Source: Sphingobacterium prati (lineage in GTDB: Bacteria; Bacteroidota; Bacteroidia; Sphingobacteriales; Sphingobacteriaceae). From it: a stretch of DNA of 64,000 bases. The position numbers and the translations under genes were made by a program. How positions within the stretch are numbered: the stretch's first letter is position 1; every line of letters begins with the position of its first letter. Below, one piece after another: positions 52,328-59,955 of the stretch. Below the pieces are notes generated by a model. That model was not told the DNA's origin and did no database searches. It saw only the letters and a program-made list of their open reading frames with translations. The stretch is taken from assembly GCF_013167215.1 (NCBI RefSeq), contig NZ_JABJWY010000039.1, positions 44,466 through 108,465 of the forward strand. Reading direction: 5' to 3'.

Positions 52328-52578
52328 ATGCCCAAACAATTTAAACGTTTTTTGCTTGTTACTACCTTTTCCACGCTACAGTACTATTCTTCTGCCCAAG
52401 ACAAATCTATTTAAATCCTGGTGAGAAAAAATCTGTCCAATTTTCAATTTTACCGACACACCTCGAGCTGTTGGATTAATACAATAAATGGACTGTAGAA
52501 CCGGGCAAATTTGAAGTTTTTATTGGAAACTCATCCGCTCACTTACCATTGAAAGATTCATTCGATGTTGTCAATTAG
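52328..52578 (+). pseudogene. Remnant of a GH3-type beta-glucosidase gene
   Basis: An ATG at 52328 opens a signal peptide (MPKQFKRFLLVTTFSTLQYY, then SSAQ) that stops at 52412. From 52411, in another frame, comes a piece of a fibronectin-III-like domain: LNPGEKKSVQFSILP, a stop at 52477, then YNKWTVEPGKFEVFIGNSS and LKDSFDVVN, with a final stop at 52576. This matches the C-terminal Fn3-like domain of GH3 glucosidases. The GH3 catalytic domain, about 2 kb, has been deleted. The fusion point is frameshifted and a nonsense codon lies inside, so it is dead. Confidence 0.78.
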
Positions 52579-52643
52579 TGACACCTAATAGACACTCTTT
52601 ACAAAAAAGATATTAAAATATCTCAGTATATACAGGGGCTGAA

Positions 52644-52691
52644 AACGAAAAAGGGTTCAACAAATATGGTATTGTTGAACCCTTTTTCGTT
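52644..52691. terminator. Nfu gene terminator (20-bp stem)
   Basis: A perfect 20-bp stem (52644-52663 with 52672-52691) around an 8-base loop, with A- and T-rich runs inside the stem. It lies 22 bases beyond the Nfu stop. Confidence 0.85.
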
Positions 52692-52712
52692 ATTTCTATA
52701 TATGAATAATCA

Positions 52713-53267
52713 TTACATCGCTTCTGCAACAACCTCAGTTACCTCTGGGACCATACGTTTTAATAAACCTTCGATACCAGCTTTAAGTGTGATCGTTGAT
52801 GAAGGACAGCCACTACACGAACCTTTTAATTCAACAGTTACAATACCTTCGTTGAAGGATTTGTAATGAATTGCACCACCATCCTGTTCGACGGCAGGTC
52901 GTACATAATCATGTAATACCTGTTGTATTTTTACTTCAGTTTCTGTTCCTTCAAAGTTTACCTCAGGATCGTGATGTACCGCTTTTACTGCAAGTTCGGA
53001 TTCAACAGCACCTTTTACAAAGTCTTTCAATAGCGCTTCAATATCTTCCCATTCTGCATCTTCTGTTTTGGTAATGGTAACAAAATTGCTCGCAAAAAAT
53101 ACTCCGTTTACAAAATTGAATTTAAACAGTTCCTGAGCGAAAGGTGATTCTTGTGCAGTTTCTTTATTTGGAAAATCCACACTACCGTTGATCAATAATT
53201 TATTGACCAAAAACTTCATAGTTGAAGGATTGGGAGTAGATTCTGTATATACGTTGATAGTAGCCAT
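52713..53267 (-). CDS. Nfu/NifU-family iron-sulfur scaffold
   Basis: A 184-residue protein. The N-terminal Nfu_N domain starts INVYTESTPNPSTMKFLVN, and the C-terminal NifU-like domain has RPAVEQDGGAIHY and the cluster-binding CxxC in KGSCSGCPSSTITLKAGIE. It delivers Fe-S clusters to target proteins. This two-domain layout matches eukaryotic-type NFU1 and the bacterial Nfu group. The gene is single and has a TATCTTTG element 23 bases upstream on its strand. Confidence 0.93.
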   Translation of the reverse strand: MATINVYTESTPNPSTMKFLVNKLLINGSVDFPNKETAQESPFAQELFKFNFVNGVFFASNFVTITKTEDAEWEDIEALLKDFVKGAVESELAVKAVHHDPEVNFEGTETEVKIQQVLHDYVRPAVEQDGGAIHYKSFNEGIVTVELKGSCSGCPSSTITLKAGIEGLLKRMVPEVTEVVAEAM

Positions 53268-53338
53268 TTAATTAAGTTTTTATTCCAAACAAAGATATGT
53301 CAAAAGATGTGTTGTTAAGGTCATTTATAAGTCAAAGC

Positions 53339-54688
53339 TTATAATGTGACCCCTGTGTAATTTGAGGGGCTGATTGCTTTTAGTTCTGCTTTGACCTCTT
53401 CAGACACGTTGAGATTATCGACAAACATTGCAATGGTCTCTTTGGTCACGTGTGTATTGGTACGTGTAAGATCCTTTAATGCTTCATAAGGTTTTGGATA
53501 GCCTTCCCTGCGCAAGATCGTTTGTAACGCTTCGGCAACAACGGCCCAATTATTTTCAAGATCATTCGCTAGGGCCTGTTCATTCAATATCAATTTACGT
53601 AAACCTCTCAATGTCGATTTTACCGCAATTAAGGTATGTGCAAATGGAACACCGATATTACGTAACACGGTTGAATCTGTTAAATCCCTTTGAAGACGTG
53701 AAATCGGTAATTTAGCCGCTAAATGTTCAAATATAGCATTGGCAATGCCTAAATTTCCTTCTGCATTTTCAAAGTCAATTGGATTGACTTTGTGTGGCAT
53801 TGCAGAAGAGCCAATTTGACCAGCAGTGATTTTTTGCTTAAAATATTCCATGGAGATATAAGTCCATATATCACGGCACAGGTCGATAATAATGTTATTG
53901 ATTCGTTTTAATGCATCACAGCTAGCGGCAAAATTGTCATAGTGCTCAATTTGGGTCGTAGTTTGTGAACGATCCAATCCCAAGATAGTATTGACAAAGT
54001 TATTACCGAAGTCGATCCAGTTGGTTTCTGGATAAGCTACGTGATGAGCGTTGAAATTACCTGTTGCTCCACCAAATTTTGCTGAGTACGGTACGGTATG
54101 TAAAAGCTGTAGCTGACGTTCAATTCGTTCGACGAAAACATAAAGTTCTTTACCTAAACGAGTTGGAGATGCGGGCTGCCCATGTGTACGGGCGAGCATT
54201 GGAATGTCTGACCAGGAGGTTGCCAAAGACTTTAATTCATGGAGCAATTCATCAATGACCGGTGTATAACTTTCTTTGATCGCCTCTTTCCAGGAAAGTG
54301 GAATGGCCGTGTTGTTGATATCCTGAGATGTTAAGCCAAAGTGAATAAATTCTAGATAATCCTGTAATCCCAGTTTTTCAAACTGATCTTTTAAAAAATA
54401 TTCAACAGCTTTAACATCATGATTGGTAACTTTTTCAGTGTTCTTGATCCAGATCGCATCTTCTTCAGAAAAATTTCGATAGATATCTCTTAATTTTTCG
54501 TTCAACGTTTTATCGAAATGTTGCAACTGGGCGATTCCTGATTCGCTTAACGCTATAAAATATTCGACTTCGATGCGTACTCGATATTTTATTAAGGCAA
54601 ATTCAGAGAAAAAAGCCGCAAGCTCATTGGTGTTATTGTAGTAGCGTCCGTCAATAGGCGTAACTGCTGTTAAAGATGATAAAGCCAT
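53339..54688 (-). CDS. purB: Adenylosuccinate lyase
   Basis: A 449-residue enzyme of the fumarase/aspartase superfamily. It has the N-terminal LTAVTPIDGRYYNNTNELAA, the His-containing ARTHGQPASPTRLGKEL, and the flexible catalytic loop GSSAMPHKVNPIDFENAEGN with its Ser. It acts twice in purine synthesis and yields AMP and AICAR with release of fumarate. The ATG at 54688 is preferred to a TTG 21 bases upstream, which overlaps the promoter element. Confidence 0.97.
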   Translation of the reverse strand: MALSSLTAVTPIDGRYYNNTNELAAFFSEFALIKYRVRIEVEYFIALSESGIAQLQHFDKTLNEKLRDIYRNFSEEDAIWIKNTEKVTNHDVKAVEYFLKDQFEKLGLQDYLEFIHFGLTSQDINNTAIPLSWKEAIKESYTPVIDELLHELKSLATSWSDIPMLARTHGQPASPTRLGKELYVFVERIERQLQLLHTVPYSAKFGGATGNFNAHHVAYPETNWIDFGNNFVNTILGLDRSQTTTQIEHYDNFAASCDALKRINNIIIDLCRDIWTYISMEYFKQKITAGQIGSSAMPHKVNPIDFENAEGNLGIANAIFEHLAAKLPISRLQRDLTDSTVLRNIGVPFAHTLIAVKSTLRGLRKLILNEQALANDLENNWAVVAEALQTILRREGYPKPYEALKDLTRTNTHVTKETIAMFVDNLNVSEEVKAELKAISPSNYTGVTL

Positions 54689-54706
54689 AGATTGAATGAT
54701 TTTTGG

Positions 54707-54714
54707 CAAAGGTA
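54707..54714 (-). promoter_or_regulatory. purB promoter -7 element
   Basis: TACCTTTG on the minus strand, an exact TAnnTTTG match, 18 bases before the purB ATG. Confidence 0.55.
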
Positions 54715-54757
54715 AAAAAATGCTTGGAGCTTAGCAATTTAATTGGAATAGATATAA

Positions 54758-54786
54758 AAAAAGCCTCCATTAACAGGAGGCTTTTT
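54758..54786 (-). terminator. Terminator of lipoprotein gene 1
   Basis: AAAAAGCCTCC pairs with GGAGGCTTTTT around ATTAACA; T-run on the minus strand. Confidence 0.87.
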
Positions 54787-54813
54787 ATGCTGTTGAAATT
54801 CTGTTTCAGAGAA

Positions 54814-55038
54814 TTAGTGAGCAGCTTTAGTTGAGTCAACGGCAGTTTTAGCTGAGTCAACAGCAGTTTTAGCTGAATCAACAGCAGTATTAGCTGAATC
54901 TAAAGCAGTGTTAGCTGAGTCTAAAGCAGTGTTAGCTGAATCAGTAGCTGCGTCAGTTTTTTTACCAGTTTCACCACATGAAGCGAAGGCTACAGTTAAA
55001 GCCAATCCTAAGAAACCTAATTTGAATGCGTTTTTCAT
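54814..55038 (-). CDS. Lpp-like heptad-repeat lipoprotein 1
   Basis: A 74-residue lipoprotein: signal MKNAFKLGFLGLALTVAFAS with lipidated Cys21, then an Ala/Asp/Ser/Thr-rich tail made of six 7-residue repeats (D-S-A-N/K-T-A-L/V) from Asp33. The repeats would form a straight amphipathic helix, like the coiled coil of enterobacterial Lpp. A paralogue lies next to it (55191-55415). It may link or space the outer membrane; a C-terminal Lys for peptidoglycan attachment is absent, as it ends KAAH. Function is inferred from the pattern only. Confidence 0.8.
   Translation of the reverse strand: MKNAFKLGFLGLALTVAFASCGETGKKTDAATDSANTALDSANTALDSANTAVDSAKTAVDSAKTAVDSTKAAH
54820..54942 (-). repeat. 21-base tandem repeats in lipoprotein 1
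   Basis: About six near-identical 21-base units encode the DSANTAL/DSAKTAV heptads. Such repeats can change copy number by slippage, so repeat number may differ between strains. Confidence 0.8.
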
Positions 55039-55100
55039 TTTATTAAAATTAAAAGTAATTTCTAAATCTTGTTATTTAAGACTTGATACCCGTAAATGAA

Positions 55101-55112
55101 AAAGGTAACCCT
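55101..55112 (-). promoter_or_regulatory. Upstream element of lipoprotein gene 1
   Basis: AGGGTTACCTTT on the minus strand, about 63 bases before the start. The same 12-base element occurs at the same place before gene 2 and contains a TACCTTT -7-like core. Confidence 0.6.
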
Positions 55113-55136
55113 GCTTCTTAATATTTTTTAAAAAAA

Positions 55137-55164
55137 GAGAGGCTTCTCTTGCGAAAAGCCTCTC
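55137..55164 (-). terminator. Terminator of lipoprotein gene 2
   Basis: GAGAGGCTT pairs with AAGCCTCTC around 10 bases. The minus strand then has a T-run. Confidence 0.85.
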
Positions 55165-55190
55165 CAAATACGTTATTCAGTTTCTAAAAA

Positions 55191-55415
55191 TTATTTTTTA
55201 GTAGCAGCTGAATCAACTTTAGCAGCAGCAGAGTCAACAGCAGTTTTAGCTGAATCAACTTGAGTAGCAGCTGAATCTAATGTGTTAGCAGCAGAATCAA
55301 CTAAAGCAGATGCTGAATCAGCAGCACCTTCAGCTTTTTTCTCTGTATTGTTACAAGATGCGAAAGCTACAGTTAAAGCTAAACCTAAGAAACCGAATTT
55401 TAATGCGTTTTTCAT
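55191..55415 (-). CDS. Lpp-like heptad-repeat lipoprotein 2
   Basis: A 74-residue paralogue of lipoprotein 1. The signal MKNALKFGFLGLALTVAFAS is nearly identical, with Cys21. The tail has more divergent 7-residue units (VDSAANT, LDSAATQ, VDSAKTA, VDSAAAK, VDSAATK) and ends KK. A terminal lysine could permit peptidoglycan linkage as in Lpp, although this is a guess. It has its own upstream element and terminator, so the pair is a tandem duplication of a full transcription unit. Confidence 0.8.
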   Translation of the reverse strand: MKNALKFGFLGLALTVAFASCNNTEKKAEGAADSASALVDSAANTLDSAATQVDSAKTAVDSAAAKVDSAATKK

Positions 55416-55479
55416 TTTCTAATTTTCTAATTTAAATTGAAATATTTTCTTTTTCATTTCTTAATACACCGAACCCCAA

Positions 55480-55491
55480 AAGGTAACCCTC
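55480..55491 (-). promoter_or_regulatory. Upstream element of lipoprotein gene 2
   Basis: AGGGTTACCTTT, continuing to a full TACCTTTTG, 65 bases before the start. Matching element and spacing to gene 1 mark it as the promoter core. Confidence 0.6.
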
Positions 55492-55740
55492 CAAAAAAAA
55501 TATTTTTTTAAAAAGATGTAACTATTTGAAATGTAGTTGTTTATTTATCTGTAGTGATACGCAGATCAACCCATTCAATTGGATTTATTGGCTTAAAATT
55601 AAAAAATAATGGATCAATATCCTTGTTTGGACAGTTATTAGGATAAGGTAAGAGCAAGAAAGTAGTATGTTACGCTGGCTGTTTGCACAAACAATTTTCA
55701 ATTATTTTTATTATTTTAAGCAGAAACCCTGTAAAAAAGA
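55492..55740. other. Intergenic region before the acyl-CoA dehydrogenase gene
   Basis: AT-rich, with no gene. It separates the divergent lipoprotein 2 and dehydrogenase genes. No full promoter consensus for the dehydrogenase is visible. Confidence 0.4.
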
Positions 55741-57099
55741 ATGACGATTATGTTTGATAAGGTTAAGAATATAATGGATTTGGCAAAATCAATAGACTTT
55801 GGCAAATTGGAGGAAATCTCGAAAAAGGTAGATCTAGGCGCCGTCATGGATGCGGTCTCAAAAATGGACGATAAGCAACTCCGTGGTTTAATGAAGATGC
55901 TGAATGCCGGTAATCAGAAAAAAGAATTACCCCCTATCAATGGAGATTTCTACGATATGGATAGCAAATTAAATGGATCAGACCGCGAACTTCAACTAAA
56001 GGTACGTGAGTTTATGGAGGTGGAGGTAAAGCCTATTGTCAATAAATATTGGTTAAGGGACGAATTTCCTTTTGAAATTGTACCAAAACTAGCTGCCTTA
56101 AATATCTGCGGGTATACCTATGAGGGATATGGATGTATGGGCGGAAGTTCGCTGATGGAAGGCATTATTGCGGCTGAGATTGCACGGGTAGATGCTTCAG
56201 TCGCTACTTTTTTTGGTGTACAGAGTGGTTTGGCCATGGGGTCGATTTATATCTGTGGATCGGAGGAACAAAAACAAGAGTGGCTGCCAAGAATGCAAAA
56301 GATGAATGTAATTGGTGCTTTTGGTCTGACCGAGCCAGAAGTTGGTTCGGGAGTCGCGGGCGGTTTGACAACAACTTGTAAGAAAACCGAGGGGGGATGG
56401 GTGTTGAATGGTCAGAAGAAATGGATTGGCAATTCGACCTTTTCTGATATCACGATCGTCTGGGCAAGAGATCTCGATGATGGCGAGGTGAAAGGTTTTA
56501 TTATCCGTAAAGATAATCCCGGTTTCTCTGTTGAAAAGATCAAGGACAAAATGGCACTGCGGATTGTTCAGAATGGATTGATTACCTTAGATAATTGTAT
56601 TGTTTCCGAGACAGACCGATTGCAAAATGCCAATTCTTTTAAAGATACGGGCAAAGTCCTTCAGATGACACGCGCAGGGGTGGCATGGATGGCAGTAGGC
56701 TGCGCGCGCGGAGCCTATGAAAATGCGCTGGATTATACACGCAAAAGAAAACAATTTGGTAAACCTATCGCATCTTTTCAGTTGATCCAAAATCATTTGG
56801 TCGAAATGCTTTCTAACCTTACGGCTATGCAAACGCTTGTCTTTCGGCTTTCTGAACTCCAGGATGCAGGGCAGCTGCGAGATGAACATGCTTCGCTTGC
56901 AAAAGTCTTCTGTTCATTGCGTACGAGAGATATTGTATCTAAGGCGAGGGAGGTTATGGGGGGAAATGGCATTTTATTGGAATATAACGTCGCCAGATTC
57001 CTTGCCGATGCCGAGGCTATTTATTCTTATGAAGGGACCAAAGAAATTAATTCGCTTATTGTTGGAAGAAGTATCACTGGATTTAGTGCCTTTGTTTAA
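55741..57099 (+). CDS. Acyl-CoA dehydrogenase, glutaryl-CoA-type, with N-terminal extension
   Basis: A 452-residue flavoprotein. FAD- and substrate-binding segments include FGLTEPEVGSGVAGGLTT and LNGQKKWIGNSTFSDITIVW. The catalytic Glu lies in YSYEGTKEINSLIVGR, as in glutaryl-CoA dehydrogenase relatives. The first 65 residues (FDKVKNIMDLAKSIDFGKL, then MDDKQLRGLMKMLN) are a helical extension not found in ordinary acyl-CoA dehydrogenases. It oxidises acyl-CoA and passes electrons to ETF. The substrate is not shown. A second start at 55750 is equally good. Confidence 0.87.
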   Translation: MTIMFDKVKNIMDLAKSIDFGKLEEISKKVDLGAVMDAVSKMDDKQLRGLMKMLNAGNQKKELPPINGDFYDMDSKLNGSDRELQLKVREFMEVEVKPIVNKYWLRDEFPFEIVPKLAALNICGYTYEGYGCMGGSSLMEGIIAAEIARVDASVATFFGVQSGLAMGSIYICGSEEQKQEWLPRMQKMNVIGAFGLTEPEVGSGVAGGLTTTCKKTEGGWVLNGQKKWIGNSTFSDITIVWARDLDDGEVKGFIIRKDNPGFSVEKIKDKMALRIVQNGLITLDNCIVSETDRLQNANSFKDTGKVLQMTRAGVAWMAVGCARGAYENALDYTRKRKQFGKPIASFQLIQNHLVEMLSNLTAMQTLVFRLSELQDAGQLRDEHASLAKVFCSLRTRDIVSKAREVMGGNGILLEYNVARFLADAEAIYSYEGTKEINSLIVGRSITGFSAFV

Positions 57100-57146
57100 A
57101 ACGTTTGCCAAATTTTGATGGGAGCGAGAGAAGGCTGTAATGAATA

Positions 57147-57189
57147 AAAAGAGATAAGGCGCTGTTAATTCCAGCGCCTTATCTCTTTT
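57147..57189. terminator. Bidirectional terminator after the acyl-CoA dehydrogenase gene
   Basis: A perfect 18-bp stem (57147-57164 with 57172-57189) around TTAATTC, between convergent genes. Confidence 0.9.
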
Positions 57190-57193
57190 TATT

Positions 57194-57973
57194 CTATTTG
57201 CGCTTAAATCTCATAATCGCAATGTCACCCATGATAAAAGTCAGTGTGTTTTCACTGACATCGTAGCTGTTTACTTTTTCTAATGTAGAAAAGAAAGTCG
57301 CTTCACCGCTGCCTTCGCAAGCCATTTTCGTAGCCATGATCGGTCCAAAACTTATTTGGTGACCATCTGTCTTAAATGTAGCGTTGTAATTGTTGCAACT
57401 GCTATTACCATTCACTTTTCCGTCTGCTGTATTGAAAGTCATCGTTGGTTTACGGTTGGGGTATAGCCCTTCAAAAGCGATGCGTGGTCCGGAAATGTAA
57501 TCGAGTTCCCATGTTCCGCTTAAATTTTGCTTTTCCTCCAATAACTTAAATTTTGCCAAAGGAGCCATTTTTGCCTTATTTAAACTGAGGATACCATTTT
57601 TAACGGTGTAGTTGTCCGCTGTGATCAACGCTTTGGATAAAGCTTGCTCGATGGACATATCCGGACAGGCCATCATCGTTGACATCCCCTGTGCGAATTT
57701 AATTTTTCCATTGGCAGAAAAAGTAAGTTCACCGCCTATGCCGTTGCAACCACCGCTGGCGCTGTATCTTTTTTCTTCCAGTTTGAGAAAAGGAACTTTG
57801 CCATTGACCTGCGGGGCGACCGCTTTTCCACCGATTTCTATTAGTTGCCATTTTTTTCCAATAATAGCAGATGTATTGCTGGAATCCTGTTTATCTGAAT
57901 TCTTTTTCAGCGTTGAGCAACTTGCCAGCGCAAGAACAGTCATCATCAATACCACAATGTTTCTAAATCTCAT
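57194..57973 (-). CDS. META-domain lipoprotein
   Basis: A 259-residue lipoprotein (lipobox LALASC, Cys19). It has two META-type domains: one at about 40-145 (GKKWQLIEIGGKAV, then GGCNGIGGELTF) and one at about 150-255 (LSGTWELDYISGPRI, then GNSSCNNYNATFK, then ATKMACEGSGEATFFSTL). META domains resemble HslJ and are often linked to heat or antibiotic stress, with no known enzyme activity. It is monocistronic between two terminators. Confidence 0.87.
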   Translation of the reverse strand: MRFRNIVVLMMTVLALASCSTLKKNSDKQDSSNTSAIIGKKWQLIEIGGKAVAPQVNGKVPFLKLEEKRYSASGGCNGIGGELTFSANGKIKFAQGMSTMMACPDMSIEQALSKALITADNYTVKNGILSLNKAKMAPLAKFKLLEEKQNLSGTWELDYISGPRIAFEGLYPNRKPTMTFNTADGKVNGNSSCNNYNATFKTDGHQISFGPIMATKMACEGSGEATFFSTLEKVNSYDVSENTLTFIMGDIAIMRFKRK

Positions 57974-58043
57974 CTTTTAATTTTTTTATATAAACATCAT
58001 TTTTAACGTTTGGTTTGACAAAGTGCTACAAAAAACGACTAAC

Positions 58044-58074
58044 AAAGAAGGCTTCCTTATTGGAAGCCTTCTTT
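58044..58074. terminator. yidC terminator
   Basis: AAAGAAGGCTTCC pairs perfectly with GGAAGCCTTCTTT around TTATT, 20 bases beyond the yidC stop. Confidence 0.87.
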
Positions 58075-58093
58075 ATCAGTTATATAAATCGTA

Positions 58094-59917
58094 TTATTTA
58101 TTCTTTTTTTGTTGTGCTTGTTGTTGCGAACGCATCATTTCTTCCATTTTAGCCTGGAAGCTGGATTTTTTCTCAACTTTTGGATTCTTTTTATTTTCTT
58201 CCAATTTAGCTAAGATTTTATCGTCATTGACCATTGAACGGATAACCAACTGTGTTAAGAATGTAAACAACGCACTTAAGAAGTAGTAATAGTTCAAACC
58301 AGCAGGGAAGCTATTCAAGACAAAGAAGAAGATCAAAGGCATAATATATCCTATGTATTTCATTTGACCAGTAGCGCCTGAAGTCGCATTATTATACCAA
58401 GTGGTCAACAATGTTGTCAGGGTCATCAAGATACACATCAGTGAAATGTGATTGAATGATCCAAAAATAGGTGCAAATGTGAATAAAGTGTCATAGGTTG
58501 ACATATCCTTCATAAACAGGAAACTTTCACCTCTCAATTCAAATAAGTTTGGAAAGAAATAGAAGAAAGCAATGGTAAAAGGCATTTGTAACACAAGTGG
58601 TAGACAGCCTCCGAGCGGATTCACACCAACTTGTTTATACAATTTCATCTGTTCCTGTTGCATCAACATTTGATTGTCTTCACCGACTTTTGCTTTGATT
58701 TCATCCAATTGTGGTTTTAATACACGCATTTTGGCCATAGAGACGTATGATTTGTACGTCATTGGTGAAAGAACCAATTTCAACATCAAGGTCAACAATA
58801 AAATCACGATACCGTAGCTCATGTGGAAACCATCTAGGAAGTTGAATACGGGTACAGTGATCCATTGATTGATCCAACGCATAGGTCCCCATCCCATATT
58901 GATGATCGATTGGTAATCATTTCCCTCTGCTTTCAGTACATTGTATTGATTTGGACCAAAAAAGAAATTCAACGAATAATTGTTGTCTTTATGATTGTCA
59001 AAAGCCAACTCGGCATTGGTGTTATAAAATTTTACCACATCATTTTCTGTCGCATGTTTTACATCGATTTTCGCGTTAACGAATCCATCTTTGGCATTTA
59101 GGATACTTGAAAAATAATGCTGTTTAAATGCAATCCATTGCACTTTCTTTTCCAATGCTTCATCATCGTCTTTGGATTCCGATAAATGGTCTACTTTATT
59201 GTCTTCTTGATAATAGAGTGTAGATTTTTGTCTTTCAGATTCAATGTTTTGTTCTTTTTGTCTCAAAACAGTATTCCAGTTCAGTGTCAATGTTTTCTGA
59301 CTTTGCGGAATTAGGTTTTGAATCCCCTTAGTATTGATATCTAGACCTACGTGATAGCCTTTTCCAGCGATGGAATAGACATATTCAATATATTGATCGG
59401 CGCTATAATTCAATTTGAATTTTACCGATTGTTTTCCTTCACCCGAAACCTGGATATCCGAAGATTCAGTATCGAAGAATAAATCATTTGTCGAGATGTT
59501 TTGTCCTGCGGCATTGAACAGGAAACCAAATTTATTGTCATCACCTTCAAAAAGCATCAAAGGTTTCCCATTGAAATTCTTTTCGTCTTTCAATTCAACC
59601 GATTTCACTTTACCACCTTTTGTACTAATTTTGGCGATGATTGCTTCATTTTCAAGTGTAATGATTTTTTCAGTACCAAATTTTGATGCACCAAAAGGTT
59701 TTTTCAGTTCAGCTGAATCTGCAATCGCTGCTGTTTGCGCTGTTTTAGCTTTCGCGGTAGAGTCGCTTTCTGCCGGCAGCCCTTTTGCTGCATGCGCTTT
59801 TGCTTCTTGTCGCGCTTGTTCTTGTTTGATTTCTGATTCTGAAGGCTTCATCAGGTAAAATGAACCAGTGATGATAGCAAACATCAGGACCAAACCAATT
59901 AGGGTATTTCTATCCAT
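58094..59917 (-). CDS. yidC: Membrane protein insertase YidC
   Basis: A 607-residue insertase with an N-terminal TM helix (LIGLVLMFAIITGSFYLM), a large periplasmic domain (about residues 80-340) and a C-terminal core with five TM segments. The core holds KLVLSPMTYKSYVSMAKM, QMLMQQEQMKLYKQVGVNPL and a final QLVIRSMVND. The tail is basic with long QQ and KK runs. It inserts small membrane proteins with or without SecYEG. It lies 38 bases downstream of pyrG, so the two are likely cotranscribed. Confidence 0.96.
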   Translation of the reverse strand: MDRNTLIGLVLMFAIITGSFYLMKPSESEIKQEQARQEAKAHAAKGLPAESDSTAKAKTAQTAAIADSAELKKPFGASKFGTEKIITLENEAIIAKISTKGGKVKSVELKDEKNFNGKPLMLFEGDDNKFGFLFNAAGQNISTNDLFFDTESSDIQVSGEGKQSVKFKLNYSADQYIEYVYSIAGKGYHVGLDINTKGIQNLIPQSQKTLTLNWNTVLRQKEQNIESERQKSTLYYQEDNKVDHLSESKDDDEALEKKVQWIAFKQHYFSSILNAKDGFVNAKIDVKHATENDVVKFYNTNAELAFDNHKDNNYSLNFFFGPNQYNVLKAEGNDYQSIINMGWGPMRWINQWITVPVFNFLDGFHMSYGIVILLLTLMLKLVLSPMTYKSYVSMAKMRVLKPQLDEIKAKVGEDNQMLMQQEQMKLYKQVGVNPLGGCLPLVLQMPFTIAFFYFFPNLFELRGESFLFMKDMSTYDTLFTFAPIFGSFNHISLMCILMTLTTLLTTWYNNATSGATGQMKYIGYIMPLIFFFVLNSFPAGLNYYYFLSALFTFLTQLVIRSMVNDDKILAKLEENKKNPKVEKKSSFQAKMEEMMRSQQQAQQKKNK

Positions 59918-59955
59918 CTTTAATAATTAAACTTAATTCGTTCTATCCTTCTATA

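Noticed and set aside
52328..52414. 28-residue secreted peptide considered as a real small gene
   Set aside because: It is only a signal peptide and is followed out of frame by a GH3 Fn3-like fragment, so it is better explained as a pseudogene start.
54820..54942. Regular 21-base repeats considered as a CRISPR array
   Set aside because: The units are contiguous with no spacers and encode protein heptads in frame. No cas genes are present.
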